Shown here: in pieces, positions 17,150 to 24,662 of the stretch
Layout of the letters: every line of letters starts with the position of its first letter
How positions within the stretch are numbered: position 1 is the first letter of the stretch
From: Erythrobacter ani
Lineage (GTDB): Bacteria > Pseudomonadota > Alphaproteobacteria > Sphingomonadales > Sphingomonadaceae
DNA length: 64,000 nt
Direction of reading: 5' to 3'
Assembly: GCF_019204025.1 (NCBI RefSeq)
Contig: NZ_JAGSPB010000001.1
Location: 1,178,001-1,242,000 of the forward strand
Notes under the pieces: model-generated
Database searches by the model: none
The model's input: the letters and a program-made list of their open reading frames with translations, nothing else
What the model was told of the DNA's origin: nothing
Program-made: the position numbers and the translations under genes

Positions 17150-17914
17150 ATGGATCTGGGACTTAAAGGCAAGAAAGTCATCATGAATGGCGGCGCGCAC
17201 GGACTGGGCCTGGCATCGCTCAAGCTTTTTGCAGCGGAGGGCGCGGACGTCGCCTTTTTCAGCCGCAAGGACGACAAGATCGAAGCCGCCAAGAAAGAAA
17301 TCGACTCCGCCGGAGGCGGCAAGGTGTTCGCAGAGGTGTTCGACATGAACGATGGCGGCGATGCCTATAAAGCATGGCTGGAAAAAGCTGCGGGCGAGCT
17401 AGGCGGGTGCGATATCTTCATCCACACTGCGTCGAGTTCGGGCACGGGCGGCACCGGCGATTGGCAGAACGGGCTCGACATGGACATTATGGGCGCAGTC
17501 AACGGCGTCGAGGTGCTGACTCCGCACCTCGCAAAATCGGACAGCGGATCGATCGTTTTCATGTCCTCCACCGCCGCTCTCGAAACCTTCATCGCCCCGC
17601 AGGCTTTCAACGCGTTGAAGGCCGCGCTGATCACTTATGGATCGCAGCTGTCGCAGGCGCTCGCGCCGCAGGGCATCCGCGTAAACTGCGTCTCGCCCGG
17701 CGCGATCGAATATCCCGGCGGCAACTGGGAAATGATCAAGGCCGGCATGCGTGAACTGTACGATGCGACGCTCGCAAAAATGCCGATGGGCCGGTTTGGC
17801 AATGACGAGGAAGTGGCGAAGGCCATCGTCTTCACGGCCAGCCCTGCGGTCCCTTACATGACCGGGTCGAATATCGTGATCGACGGCGGATTCACGCAGC
17901 GTGTGCAATTCTGA
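17150..17914 (+). CDS. SDR-family protein with Phe at the catalytic Tyr position
   Basis: A 254-residue classical short-chain dehydrogenase. The cofactor motif is NGGAHGLG (residues 13-20). The active-site region reads SSTAAL...QAFNALKAAL: counting from the catalytic Ser, Phe occupies the place of the usual Tyr and Lys is four residues on. It ends with the usual GGFTQRVQF type C-terminus. Loss of Tyr would disable normal hydride-transfer chemistry or signal another reaction. GGGAGAAG precedes the ATG. It leads an operon with the E1alpha, E1beta and lipoyl genes. Confidence 0.85.
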   Translation: MDLGLKGKKVIMNGGAHGLGLASLKLFAAEGADVAFFSRKDDKIEAAKKEIDSAGGGKVFAEVFDMNDGGDAYKAWLEKAAGELGGCDIFIHTASSSGTGGTGDWQNGLDMDIMGAVNGVEVLTPHLAKSDSGSIVFMSSTAALETFIAPQAFNALKAALITYGSQLSQALAPQGIRVNCVSPGAIEYPGGNWEMIKAGMRELYDATLAKMPMGRFGNDEEVAKAIVFTASPAVPYMTGSNIVIDGGFTQRVQF

Positions 17915-17961
17915 CCGCATCGCTGTTCCAACCGATTCCCCAATAGGAAGGCCCAAACCCA

Positions 17962-18930
17962 ATGGCTGAAATAGAACGCGACAAGCTGCTCGATATCTAC
18001 ACCCGCACCATGAAGGTGAACCGAACGGACGAGAAATTCCGTGAGCTGCTGATGCAGGGCAAGGTTGCCGTCATGTATTATTGCGTGCGCGGGCAGGAGC
18101 TGGTCTCCGCCGCCGCCATGGCTGCGCTCGACGACGACGATTACGTCGTGTGCACCTATCGCGGGCAGGGTGAACAGACTGCCAAGGGCATCCCGATCAA
18201 GAAATGGTGGGGCGAATGCCTCGGCAAGGCGACCGGCACGTGCAAGGGCAAGGGCGGCACGATGCATATCACCGACCCCGACACCGGCATCATGGTCACG
18301 ACGGGCGTCGTTGGCAGCGGCATCCCCATCGCCAACGGCCTTGCCATGGCGAGCCAGAACAATGGCGACGGACGCGTGACGCTGGTGAGCTTTGGCGATG
18401 GCGCAGCCAATATCGGCGGATTTCACGAAGCGATGAACATGGCCCAGCTGTACAAGCTGCCGGTCGTCTTCCTGTGCCAGAACAACCGTTACGGTGAGCA
18501 CACTGCCTATGCCGACCACACCGACAGCCCGGATATTTCCAGCCGCGCCGAAGGGTATGGGATGAAGGGGATCAAGGTCGACGGGAACGACGTCAACCAG
18601 GTCTACCCCGCAATGCAGGAAGCGGTCGATCACGCCCGCAGCGGCAAGGGTCCTGTCCTGGTCGAGGCCATGTGCTACCGCATGATGGGCCACTTCTTCG
18701 GTTCGGATTTCTCCTACATGCCCGAAGAGCACATCGCCGAAATGAAGTCGGAAGACCCGCTGCCGAAATTGCGCAAGGTCATGCTGGAACGCCAGTTCAC
18801 CGAGGAAGAGCTCGACAAGATCGTGGCCGATATCGACGCCGAAATCGAAGAGGCGGTTCAGCACGCGCTCGACGCGCCGCTGCCGGACACCGACGAAATT
18901 TACAAAGACGTGCTTGAGGAGACCGCCTGA
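17962..18930 (+). CDS. Thiamine-diphosphate-dependent 2-oxo acid/acetoin dehydrogenase E1, alpha subunit
   Basis: A 322-residue E1alpha. The thiamine-diphosphate motif is visible as SFGDGAANIGGFHEAMN followed by VVFLCQNN (about residues 145-175). The E1alpha phosphorylation-loop region TDSPDISSRAEGYGMKG lies near 190. With E1beta it decarboxylates a 2-oxo acid (or acetoin) and transfers the acyl group to a lipoyl lysine. Similarity is of the pyruvate/acetoin dehydrogenase type; the substrate is unknown. The stop overlaps the E1beta ATG by one base. Confidence 0.9.
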   Translation: MAEIERDKLLDIYTRTMKVNRTDEKFRELLMQGKVAVMYYCVRGQELVSAAAMAALDDDDYVVCTYRGQGEQTAKGIPIKKWWGECLGKATGTCKGKGGTMHITDPDTGIMVTTGVVGSGIPIANGLAMASQNNGDGRVTLVSFGDGAANIGGFHEAMNMAQLYKLPVVFLCQNNRYGEHTAYADHTDSPDISSRAEGYGMKGIKVDGNDVNQVYPAMQEAVDHARSGKGPVLVEAMCYRMMGHFFGSDFSYMPEEHIAEMKSEDPLPKLRKVMLERQFTEEELDKIVADIDAEIEEAVQHALDAPLPDTDEIYKDVLEETA

Positions 18931-19916
18931 TGGGCAAGATAACCATGACGCAGGCGCTCAACCTCGCCATCGACGAGGCAATGGCCGAGGATGACGGCGT
19001 TTTCTGCCTCGGCGAAGATGTTTCCGCCAAACAGGGCGGCGGCGTGTTCAAGGTCACATCGGGCCTGACCGAGAAATATGGCGAGCACCGCATCCGCGCC
19101 ACGCCGATCTCCGAAACGGCGATCATCGGCGCGGCGGTGGGCGCGGCGCTGGCCGGTCAGCGGCCGATTGCGGAAATCATGCTGATGAATTTCGTCGGCG
19201 TCTGCATGGACCAGATCGTCAATCACGCGGCAAAACTGCGCTTCATGTCGGGCGGCCAGACACCGTGCCCGATCGTGATCCGAACCACGACCGGCGTGGG
19301 TGTCGGGTTCGGCGGACAGCATTCGGACATGCTGGAGGCATGGTTCGCCCATGTCGCTGGGATGCATGTGGTTACGCCGTCCAACGCCGCTGATGCGCGC
19401 GGACTGATGCGCTCTGCCATCGATGCCAACGATCCTGTGATCTTCATCGAGAACATCCTCTGCTACGGGCTCGAATCCGAGGACCCGGGCGAGGGATACC
19501 GCGTCCCGCTGGGCAAAGCGGCAGTTGCGCGGGAAGGCACCGATCTCAGTCTCATCACGTATGGACGGACAGTGCTCGATGCGCTCGAAGTTGCAGGCGA
19601 GCTTGAAAAAGAGGGTATCAGCGTCGAGGTGATCGATCTGCGCACGATCGCGCCTTATGATGAGGAAACGGTACTCGCCAGCGTCAACAAGACCGGGCGC
19701 GCGCTGACCCTGCACGAAGCGGTTCGGCCCTTCGGCGTCGGCGCGGAAATCGCCGCGAACATCCAGGAAAAATGCTGGGACAAACTCAAAGGCCCGGTGC
19801 GCCGGATCGGCGGCACATTTTCCGCCGTGCCGTTCGCCTCACATCTGGAGCAGGCATGGATACCGCAGAAAAGCGATATTGCCGGCCAGATCAAAGCGAG
19901 CGTGGGCAAGTCCTAA
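18930..19916 (+). CDS. 2-oxo acid/acetoin dehydrogenase E1, beta subunit
   Basis: A 328-residue transketolase-type E1beta with an N-terminal pyrimidine-binding domain (ALNLAIDEAMAEDDGVFCLG, then ISETAIIGAAVGAA). A C-terminal transketolase domain follows (VEVIDLRTIAPYDEETV near 232, LHEAVRPFGVGAEIA near 262). It forms the heterotetramer with the preceding subunit. No E2 acyltransferase or E3 lipoamide dehydrogenase follows; only a free lipoyl domain does. Confidence 0.9.
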   Translation: MGKITMTQALNLAIDEAMAEDDGVFCLGEDVSAKQGGGVFKVTSGLTEKYGEHRIRATPISETAIIGAAVGAALAGQRPIAEIMLMNFVGVCMDQIVNHAAKLRFMSGGQTPCPIVIRTTTGVGVGFGGQHSDMLEAWFAHVAGMHVVTPSNAADARGLMRSAIDANDPVIFIENILCYGLESEDPGEGYRVPLGKAAVAREGTDLSLITYGRTVLDALEVAGELEKEGISVEVIDLRTIAPYDEETVLASVNKTGRALTLHEAVRPFGVGAEIAANIQEKCWDKLKGPVRRIGGTFSAVPFASHLEQAWIPQKSDIAGQIKASVGKS

Positions 19917-19934
19917 AAGGGGGAACAGGAACCG

Positions 19935-20165
19935 ATGGCAGACGAAATCCGCATCCCGAAACTCGGCATGAGCGCGACCGAAGTCACTCTGTCGGAATGG
20001 ATGTTCGGCGAAGGCGAGCAGGTGTCCAAGGGTGATATCATCTACACCGCGGAAACCGACAAGACGACGGTCGAGATCGAGGCGCAGGCCTCCGGCACGA
20101 TCCATCCGACGGGCGAGGAAGGCACGAAGTACAAGGTCGGCGACGTGATCGGCACGATCGGGTAG
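19935..20165 (+). CDS. Stand-alone lipoyl-domain protein
   Basis: A 76-residue protein consisting of one biotinyl/lipoyl domain: IRIPKLGMSATEVTLSEW at the start, and the hairpin ETDKTTVEIEA with the lipoylated Lys at residue 43. It ends right after the second half of the barrel (YKVGDVIGTIG). No peripheral-subunit-binding or acyltransferase domain follows. It should carry acyl groups or electrons for the E1 pair, but must use an E2 encoded elsewhere or work without one. GGGGGAAC precedes the ATG. Confidence 0.88.
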   Translation: MADEIRIPKLGMSATEVTLSEWMFGEGEQVSKGDIIYTAETDKTTVEIEAQASGTIHPTGEEGTKYKVGDVIGTIG

Positions 20166-20169
20166 TCTG

Positions 20170-20679
20170 ATGCCCTCGAATAGCGAAACGGTAGGGCGAC
20201 AAAGCACGCCCTCGAATAGCGAAGCGGTAGGGCGACAAAGCACGCCCTCAAATAGCGAAGCGGTAGGGCGAAAAGAACGCACCCCGCGCGAAATCCAATC
20301 TTCCATCTATGCCGCGGCGGGTGCGCGCGACTGGGAGACGGTGGAATCATTGCTTCACGCCGATTTCGTGCTCTACGAGGCCGATTGCCTTCCCTTCGCA
20401 GGCGAATGGCGGGGCAAGGACGCGCTGCAGCGCTGCGCGGCTGCGATGTATGGTACCTGGGCCGAGGCCAAGGTCGACATTCACGACATCACCGGCGGCG
20501 ATACGCACGCAGTGACAGTCCTCACGCTGACAATGACACCCAAGGGCGCTGACGGCCTTGGGGGCGAGCCCTTCAGCCAGACCGTGTGCGAAATGGGCGA
20601 ATTCGAAGATGGGCTGATGAAGAGCCTGCGCATCCATTATTTCGATGCGGAAGAGGTGGCACGGAAGGCAGCCGAATAA
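20170..20679 (+). CDS. NTF2-fold (SnoaL-like) protein with repeat-derived N-terminus
   Basis: A 169-residue protein. Residues 1-34 are a repetitive lead (PSNSEAVGRQST units) encoded by three tandem 36-base repeats. The rest (IQSSIYAAAGARDWETVESL onward) is an NTF2-like cone with an acidic, aromatic interior. Members are isomerases, dehydratases, hydrolases or ligand binders. No other in-frame ATG lies between the repeats and the fold, so the repeats seem to be translated. It follows the lipoyl gene by 4 bases and overlaps the next ATG by one base. Confidence 0.75.
   Translation: MPSNSETVGRQSTPSNSEAVGRQSTPSNSEAVGRKERTPREIQSSIYAAAGARDWETVESLLHADFVLYEADCLPFAGEWRGKDALQRCAAAMYGTWAEAKVDIHDITGGDTHAVTVLTLTMTPKGADGLGGEPFSQTVCEMGEFEDGLMKSLRIHYFDAEEVARKAAE
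20172..20273 (+). repeat. Three tandem 36-base repeats with GCCCT...AGGGC ends
   Basis: Units at 20172-20207, 20208-20243 and 20244-20273 (last one incomplete) are nearly identical. Each starts GCCCTC and has AGGGC 22 bases later, so each can form a small hairpin; units 2 and 3 carry GCGAAGC between the arms. The unit is 12 codons long and keeps the reading frame of the NTF2-like gene. Confidence 0.9.
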
Positions 20680-21608
20680 TGACAATCGAGAAAGTCTGCT
20701 TCCTTGGCGCGCCCGCCGATCAGGGGCAGCCGCTGGTTGCCGAACTGCTCGGCGCGGGCTTCGGAGTCACCGCCGGGGTCCGGCGGGAGGACGCGATGGC
20801 GGGCACGCCGTGGCCCGACCTGCCGACGGTCCACGCCGATATCACCGACGCGGACGCGATGGCGCGGGCTTTCGCCGGACAGGACGCCGCCGCGTTCCAC
20901 CTGCCGTTCGAGTTCGACCGGGAGAAAGCGGCGCATTTCGGTCGCCAGATTGCCGAAGGGGCGAGGCGTGCGGGCCTTAAGAAGATCGTGTTCAACACTG
21001 CCTGCTATGTCGCGGACCATGATCTGGGCCTTTCGGCCCATGATGGCAGGCGCGATATCGAGCGTGCGCTCGAAGAGACCGGGATACCTTGCGTGTTCAT
21101 CGAGCCGACCGTGTTCATGGACAACCAGTACCGGATCTGGACCCGCCCGCTGATCATGCGCGACGGGATCTTTGCCTATCCTGCGAAGCCCGATCTGAAG
21201 ATCAATTGGGTCTGTCTGGAGGACGTTGCACAGGCGATGCGCCGCGCGCTCCAGACCGATGCCGCAGATGGGATGCACGTGCCGCTTGGTGGGCCGCAGG
21301 CGCTGGTCGGTGACGAGGTCGCCGCAAACCTGTCAAAGGCGATAGGCAGGCCAGTCCGTTTCCAGAGCCTCGCGCCTGAAGAATTCGCGGCTCGCATGAG
21401 CGAGCTTGTCACCGGATCGCGCGAAGTCGCGCCGCTCAGCATCTATGACGGGATGGCGAAATTCTACGCTTTCTATAATTCTCGGGCCACATCGCCGCTT
21501 GTGGTCGATCCGCAGAGTGCGACCGATCTGCTTGGCATGGAGCACACCTCTCACCTCGACTGGGCGAAGTCGAAGGACTGGAGGGACGGGTTGGAGGGCC
21601 TGGTGTAA
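20679..21608 (+). CDS. NmrA-like atypical SDR (NAD(P)-binding)
   Basis: A 309-residue extended/atypical SDR. The Rossmann N-terminus is VCFLGAPADQG, a weakened GxxGxxG. Further blocks are FNTACYVADHD near 104 and PTVFMDNQYRIWTRPLIM near 140. INWVCLEDVAQAM (about 175) and GGPQALVGDEVAANLSKAIG (about 203) follow. It is clearly paralogous to the gene at 52300, sharing FMDN, NW..L.DVA and GGP..LVG. The ATG overlaps the preceding TAA; the longer frame from 20586 lies inside that gene. Substrate unknown. Confidence 0.8.
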   Translation: MTIEKVCFLGAPADQGQPLVAELLGAGFGVTAGVRREDAMAGTPWPDLPTVHADITDADAMARAFAGQDAAAFHLPFEFDREKAAHFGRQIAEGARRAGLKKIVFNTACYVADHDLGLSAHDGRRDIERALEETGIPCVFIEPTVFMDNQYRIWTRPLIMRDGIFAYPAKPDLKINWVCLEDVAQAMRRALQTDAADGMHVPLGGPQALVGDEVAANLSKAIGRPVRFQSLAPEEFAARMSELVTGSREVAPLSIYDGMAKFYAFYNSRATSPLVVDPQSATDLLGMEHTSHLDWAKSKDWRDGLEGLV

Positions 21609-21626
21609 AGCGCTGAAAAGCGCTTT
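21607..21626 (+). terminator. Hairpin terminator with GAAA loop
   Basis: AAAGCGCT (21607-21614), GAAA, AGCGCTTT (21619-21626): a perfect 8-base stem with a GNRA-type loop and three terminal T. It overlaps the TAA stop of the NmrA-like gene and probably ends the 17150-21608 operon. Confidence 0.6.
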
Positions 21627-21757
21627 CCTACAGAGGGCGCCGGGTGGCATGGATCCAGGCTCTTTGAAACCAGAAAACCGCGATCGTGTTGGACAAGTGT
21701 CACCTACAGGCATGGTGAAGTTCATGAGGAAATTCAGCAATTTGGCGATTTGGACAT

Positions 21758-21785
21758 GGGTGACAACCGGCCAGATTTGTCACCC
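21758..21785 (-). repeat. Inverted repeat GGGTGACAA/TTGTCACCC before the SDR stop
   Basis: A perfect 9-base inverted repeat (21758-21766 and 21777-21785) with a 10-base spacer, 5 bases past the 3' end of the minus-strand SDR. No T-run follows. TGTCACC also occurs at about 21696. It could be a terminator-like hairpin or an operator. Confidence 0.45.
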
Positions 21786-21790
21786 GTTCC

Positions 21791-22543
21791 TTATAGCGTC
21801 TGTCCGTCGTCTAGCACGAAATCGCTGCCAGTCACGAACTCGGCGGCGTCCGAACACAGGAACAGCAGAGGCCCGTCTAGCCCCTCTTCACCCATCAGCC
21901 GCCGTTTCGGGAACCGGGCTATCTGCTTTTTGCCCGGCTCGGTATCGAACCAGTCGTCGTTGATAGCGGTGCGGATATAGCCGGGCGAGATGGTATTGAC
22001 GCAAATTCCGGCGCGCGCCCATTCGCGGGCCATGCTGCGCGCGGCTTGCACCACGCCAGCCTTGCTCGCAGCGTAAGCGACAAGGCCGGGGGAGGGCTCG
22101 AATGCGGTGATCGAGGCGATCATCACGATCCTGCCTTTCGGAGTGCCTGCCGCCATCATCCGCCGCGCGCCTTCTCTTGCTGTGAGTATCGCGCCCTTCA
22201 GATTGATCGCTAGCGTGCGTTCGATCTCTTCTTCGGCAATATCGTTCATCATCCCGGCACCATCCACGCCGGCATTTGCAATGACCGTATCGACCGTTCC
22301 GAACGCGTCTTCGGCCGCATCGAAACCAGCGATGATGTCGGCCTCGCGCGCCACATCCATCTCCACCGCGGCGGCGTTCGCACCGATTTCGGAGGCGAGT
22401 GCTTCGAGCCGGTCCTTGCGCCGTGCGCCCAGGGCAACGTTCGCTCCATTGGCGGCAAGGAGGCGCCCGAAACGTGAACCAAGACCCGAAGACGCGCCGG
22501 TGATGAGCGCGGTGCGCCCTGATAGATCGACTGCAATGCTCAT
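21791..22543 (-). CDS. SDR-family oxidoreductase
   Basis: A 250-residue classical SDR. The cofactor motif is TGASSGLG (residues 15-22), NNAG is NAGV near 90, and the active site is IASITAF...YAASK (Ser, Tyr, Lys in register). The C-terminus ends in the usual VTGSDFVLDDGQTL. It is probably a hydroxy/keto interconverting dehydrogenase. It follows the Rieske oxygenase gene by 9 bases on the same strand, suggesting that it oxidises the alcohol made by that enzyme. Confidence 0.88.
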   Translation of the reverse strand: MSIAVDLSGRTALITGASSGLGSRFGRLLAANGANVALGARRKDRLEALASEIGANAAAVEMDVAREADIIAGFDAAEDAFGTVDTVIANAGVDGAGMMNDIAEEEIERTLAINLKGAILTAREGARRMMAAGTPKGRIVMIASITAFEPSPGLVAYAASKAGVVQAARSMAREWARAGICVNTISPGYIRTAINDDWFDTEPGKKQIARFPKRRLMGEEGLDGPLLFLCSDAAEFVTGSDFVLDDGQTL

Positions 22544-22552
22544 GGTTTGAGC

Positions 22553-23980
22553 CTATGCCGTCTTCGGCAGCTCACCGTCGATATATTTCTTTAGCGTGGT
22601 CTGGAAATGGCGCACCCGGCTGTCCTGGTAGTGACCGAGCTCCATCATACCTTCCTTCATGCTCTTCATCCCCGTCTGCACATGCGGGAGGTTCGACATG
22701 TCCTGATCGAACACATTGGCAAGCTGGGGCCCCATGATATCCGCGGCCCAGGAGAATGGCTCATCGTCGGGAATGTATGTCATCTCGACAGCGCGCGGCC
22801 GCTCTTCGCCTTTTGGGGTGGGGAACAGCAGGCGAATTTCCATGATGCACCAATCGGGGGTGTCGCCGGGGAGCCAGCGATAGACCAGCGTCGGCAGGAA
22901 TCCGATCCACGGTGCGAAATTCGGGAAGATGTTATAGGTGAAATTGTCGAGGATCTCGCTGTCCGACGCATCCGAATAATCGTAGCCATACTGTTCCGCG
23001 AAACCTTGGCGGCCAGCCTCGGCCAGCACCTTGCGCGCGCCAAGCGGATCGGCAGGCTCGTAGCCTTCGACAGGCTCGTCGCTCGCGGCAAAGCGGCGAT
23101 TGGTGTCCGCATCCGCTCCGCCTGAGAATTCGTTCATCTTTTCGAGGACATAATCCGAATCCTTGCCCTTCATATGGGGGCTGAGGACTCCTGAGGGAGT
23201 GATTGCACGATTGAAATGGTCGCCGATGTGATCGTAACGCGTGTTTGCGTCGCCGAGGAACGGCAGCAGTTGCGGATGCGTGGTAATCGAATGCCAGGCC
23301 TCCATGAATGCTTCGGCGGTTGCTTTCCAGTTGGCCGGGATGCGTTTCTGCACCCACATGCCCGTATAGCGGTTCTCAAAATCGTAACGCTCATAGTGCG
23401 ATGCCGCCGGGCCGAGCCACGTCCTGAAATCGGGAAGGTCGTGGTTCTCCGTGACTATGACGAAGCCCTGCCACAATTCGACCCGCGCCTCTGGCAGGCA
23501 CATGTTCTTGTCCTTGAGATGCTTGAAGTCCCACTCGGACGGGATCTCTTTCAGAGTGCCATCATTGCGCCAGGTGAAGCCGTGGAATGGGCAGCGCAGC
23601 TGGATCGAATTGCCGCCCTCCGTACGCAGCTTGCGCCCGCGGTGAAGGCAGGCGTTGTAGAATGCTTTTACGCCGCCATCTTTCTGGCGAATCAACAGGA
23701 AGCTCTTGCCCGCGATCTCGTAAACGACTGTATCGCCCGGATCGGGCATTTCGTCTTCGCGTGCGGCAAACATCCAGACATTGGGCCACAGCTTCTCGCG
23801 CTCGAGCTTGGCGAAGTCTTCGCTGATGTAAGGTTCGACCGGAAGCGGATCGTCCGGCATTTCCAGGACGGTTTCTTCGAAAAGATAGTCGGGCGGGGTG
23901 CGCGTGTCGCCCTCCAGCATTTCGGTGTAGCTCATGCCGGGGCAGCGATCTTCCGCGCTGACTTTCTTGATCTCGTTCAT
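22553..23980 (-). CDS. Rieske aromatic/ring-hydroxylating oxygenase, alpha subunit
   Basis: A 475-residue Rieske non-haem iron oxygenase. The [2Fe-2S] ligands are C111-L-H113 and C130-P-F-H133. The mononuclear iron site begins at EAFMEAWHSITTHPQL near residue 220, with the two His five residues apart. No beta subunit, ferredoxin or reductase gene is nearby, so electrons must come from elsewhere. It heads a two-gene unit with the SDR at 21791 and is divergent from the VOC gene. Confidence 0.92.
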   Translation of the reverse strand: MNEIKKVSAEDRCPGMSYTEMLEGDTRTPPDYLFEETVLEMPDDPLPVEPYISEDFAKLEREKLWPNVWMFAAREDEMPDPGDTVVYEIAGKSFLLIRQKDGGVKAFYNACLHRGRKLRTEGGNSIQLRCPFHGFTWRNDGTLKEIPSEWDFKHLKDKNMCLPEARVELWQGFVIVTENHDLPDFRTWLGPAASHYERYDFENRYTGMWVQKRIPANWKATAEAFMEAWHSITTHPQLLPFLGDANTRYDHIGDHFNRAITPSGVLSPHMKGKDSDYVLEKMNEFSGGADADTNRRFAASDEPVEGYEPADPLGARKVLAEAGRQGFAEQYGYDYSDASDSEILDNFTYNIFPNFAPWIGFLPTLVYRWLPGDTPDWCIMEIRLLFPTPKGEERPRAVEMTYIPDDEPFSWAADIMGPQLANVFDQDMSNLPHVQTGMKSMKEGMMELGHYQDSRVRHFQTTLKKYIDGELPKTA

Positions 23981-24008
23981 CGGAGTCCTCTTTCGAGCCC
24001 TTTCCTCG

Positions 24009-24015
24009 CACTTTG
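24009..24015 (+). promoter_or_regulatory. CACTTTG motif, 77 bases before the VOC start
   Basis: Core of the shared motif, here inside the small palindrome GCACTTTGTGC with a further AGTG beyond it. It lies between two divergent genes and could affect both. Confidence 0.35.
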
Positions 24016-24085
24016 TGCAGTGTTCGCGCTTTGGAATATCACACAGATTGCCCCGGCGGTCACACTATCGGATTGGAGAGGATGC

Positions 24086-24622
24086 ATGGGGCGCAAGTAC
24101 GGGATCGCGGAATTGGGAGAGGTGATGCAGCTTGCATTCGTCCCGCTCGATTTCGATGCTGCGGTGAAGCATTGGGCCGAGGTCATGGGCGTCGGCCCGT
24201 TCTTCCTGATGGAAGGCATCCACCTTGAAGACATGCGATACATGGGCGAGCCGACGGACGCGGTCTTCGATCTTGCGCTGGCATATTGGGGCGACATCCA
24301 GATCGAACTGATCCGTCCGCGGGACAACCACCCATCGATCTATTCTGGTGAGTACGCGGACGTCGGCGGAGGCCTGCACCATGTCTGCATCCTCGTCGAC
24401 GATATCGAGGAGGCGTATTCGGTCTGCCGCGAACAGGGCGCGAAGATCGTGATCGAGGGATCGCTCGGCGACAGCCAGGTTATCTATGTCGATCCCGGAT
24501 CGGGACCCGGCGGCCTGGTCGAAATCCTGCAGCAAGGCGAAGGCGGGCCCGGACTGTTCGCAATGATCAAGGATGCAGGCAAGGACTGGGACGGCAGCGA
24601 GCCACTTAGAACCTTGGGTTAA
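24086..24622 (+). CDS. VOC-superfamily (glyoxalase-like) protein
   Basis: A 178-residue vicinal-oxygen-chelate protein. Two beta-alpha-beta modules are visible: AFVPLDFDAAVKHWAEVMGV at 15-35 and GGGLHHVCILVDDIEEAYSV at 93-113, with GLVEILQQGEG at the end. H98 in LHHVC and the terminal Glu are candidate metal ligands. At this length it is not an extradiol ring-cleavage dioxygenase; it may be an epimerase, isomerase or lyase. The ATG at 24086 follows GGAGAGG. The leader is very like that of the NTF2-fold gene at 46479. Confidence 0.8.
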   Translation: MGRKYGIAELGEVMQLAFVPLDFDAAVKHWAEVMGVGPFFLMEGIHLEDMRYMGEPTDAVFDLALAYWGDIQIELIRPRDNHPSIYSGEYADVGGGLHHVCILVDDIEEAYSVCREQGAKIVIEGSLGDSQVIYVDPGSGPGGLVEILQQGEGGPGLFAMIKDAGKDWDGSEPLRTLG

Positions 24623-24662
24623 GCACGCGGCCCCCGGGGACCGCACCTGAAAGCGAAGTTCG

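Noticed and set aside
20172-20273. Tandem 36-base repeats as a CRISPR array
   Set aside because: Units are directly adjacent with no spacers, they lie inside a coding frame, and no cas genes are present.
24086-24622. VOC protein as an extradiol ring-cleavage dioxygenase
   Set aside because: At 178 residues it is too short for the two-domain enzymes of ring cleavage and lacks the second-half His/Glu pattern.
23216-24622. Long frame extending the VOC gene 290 codons upstream
   Set aside because: The upstream part is antisense to the Rieske oxygenase; a good ribosome-binding site precedes the ATG at 24086.
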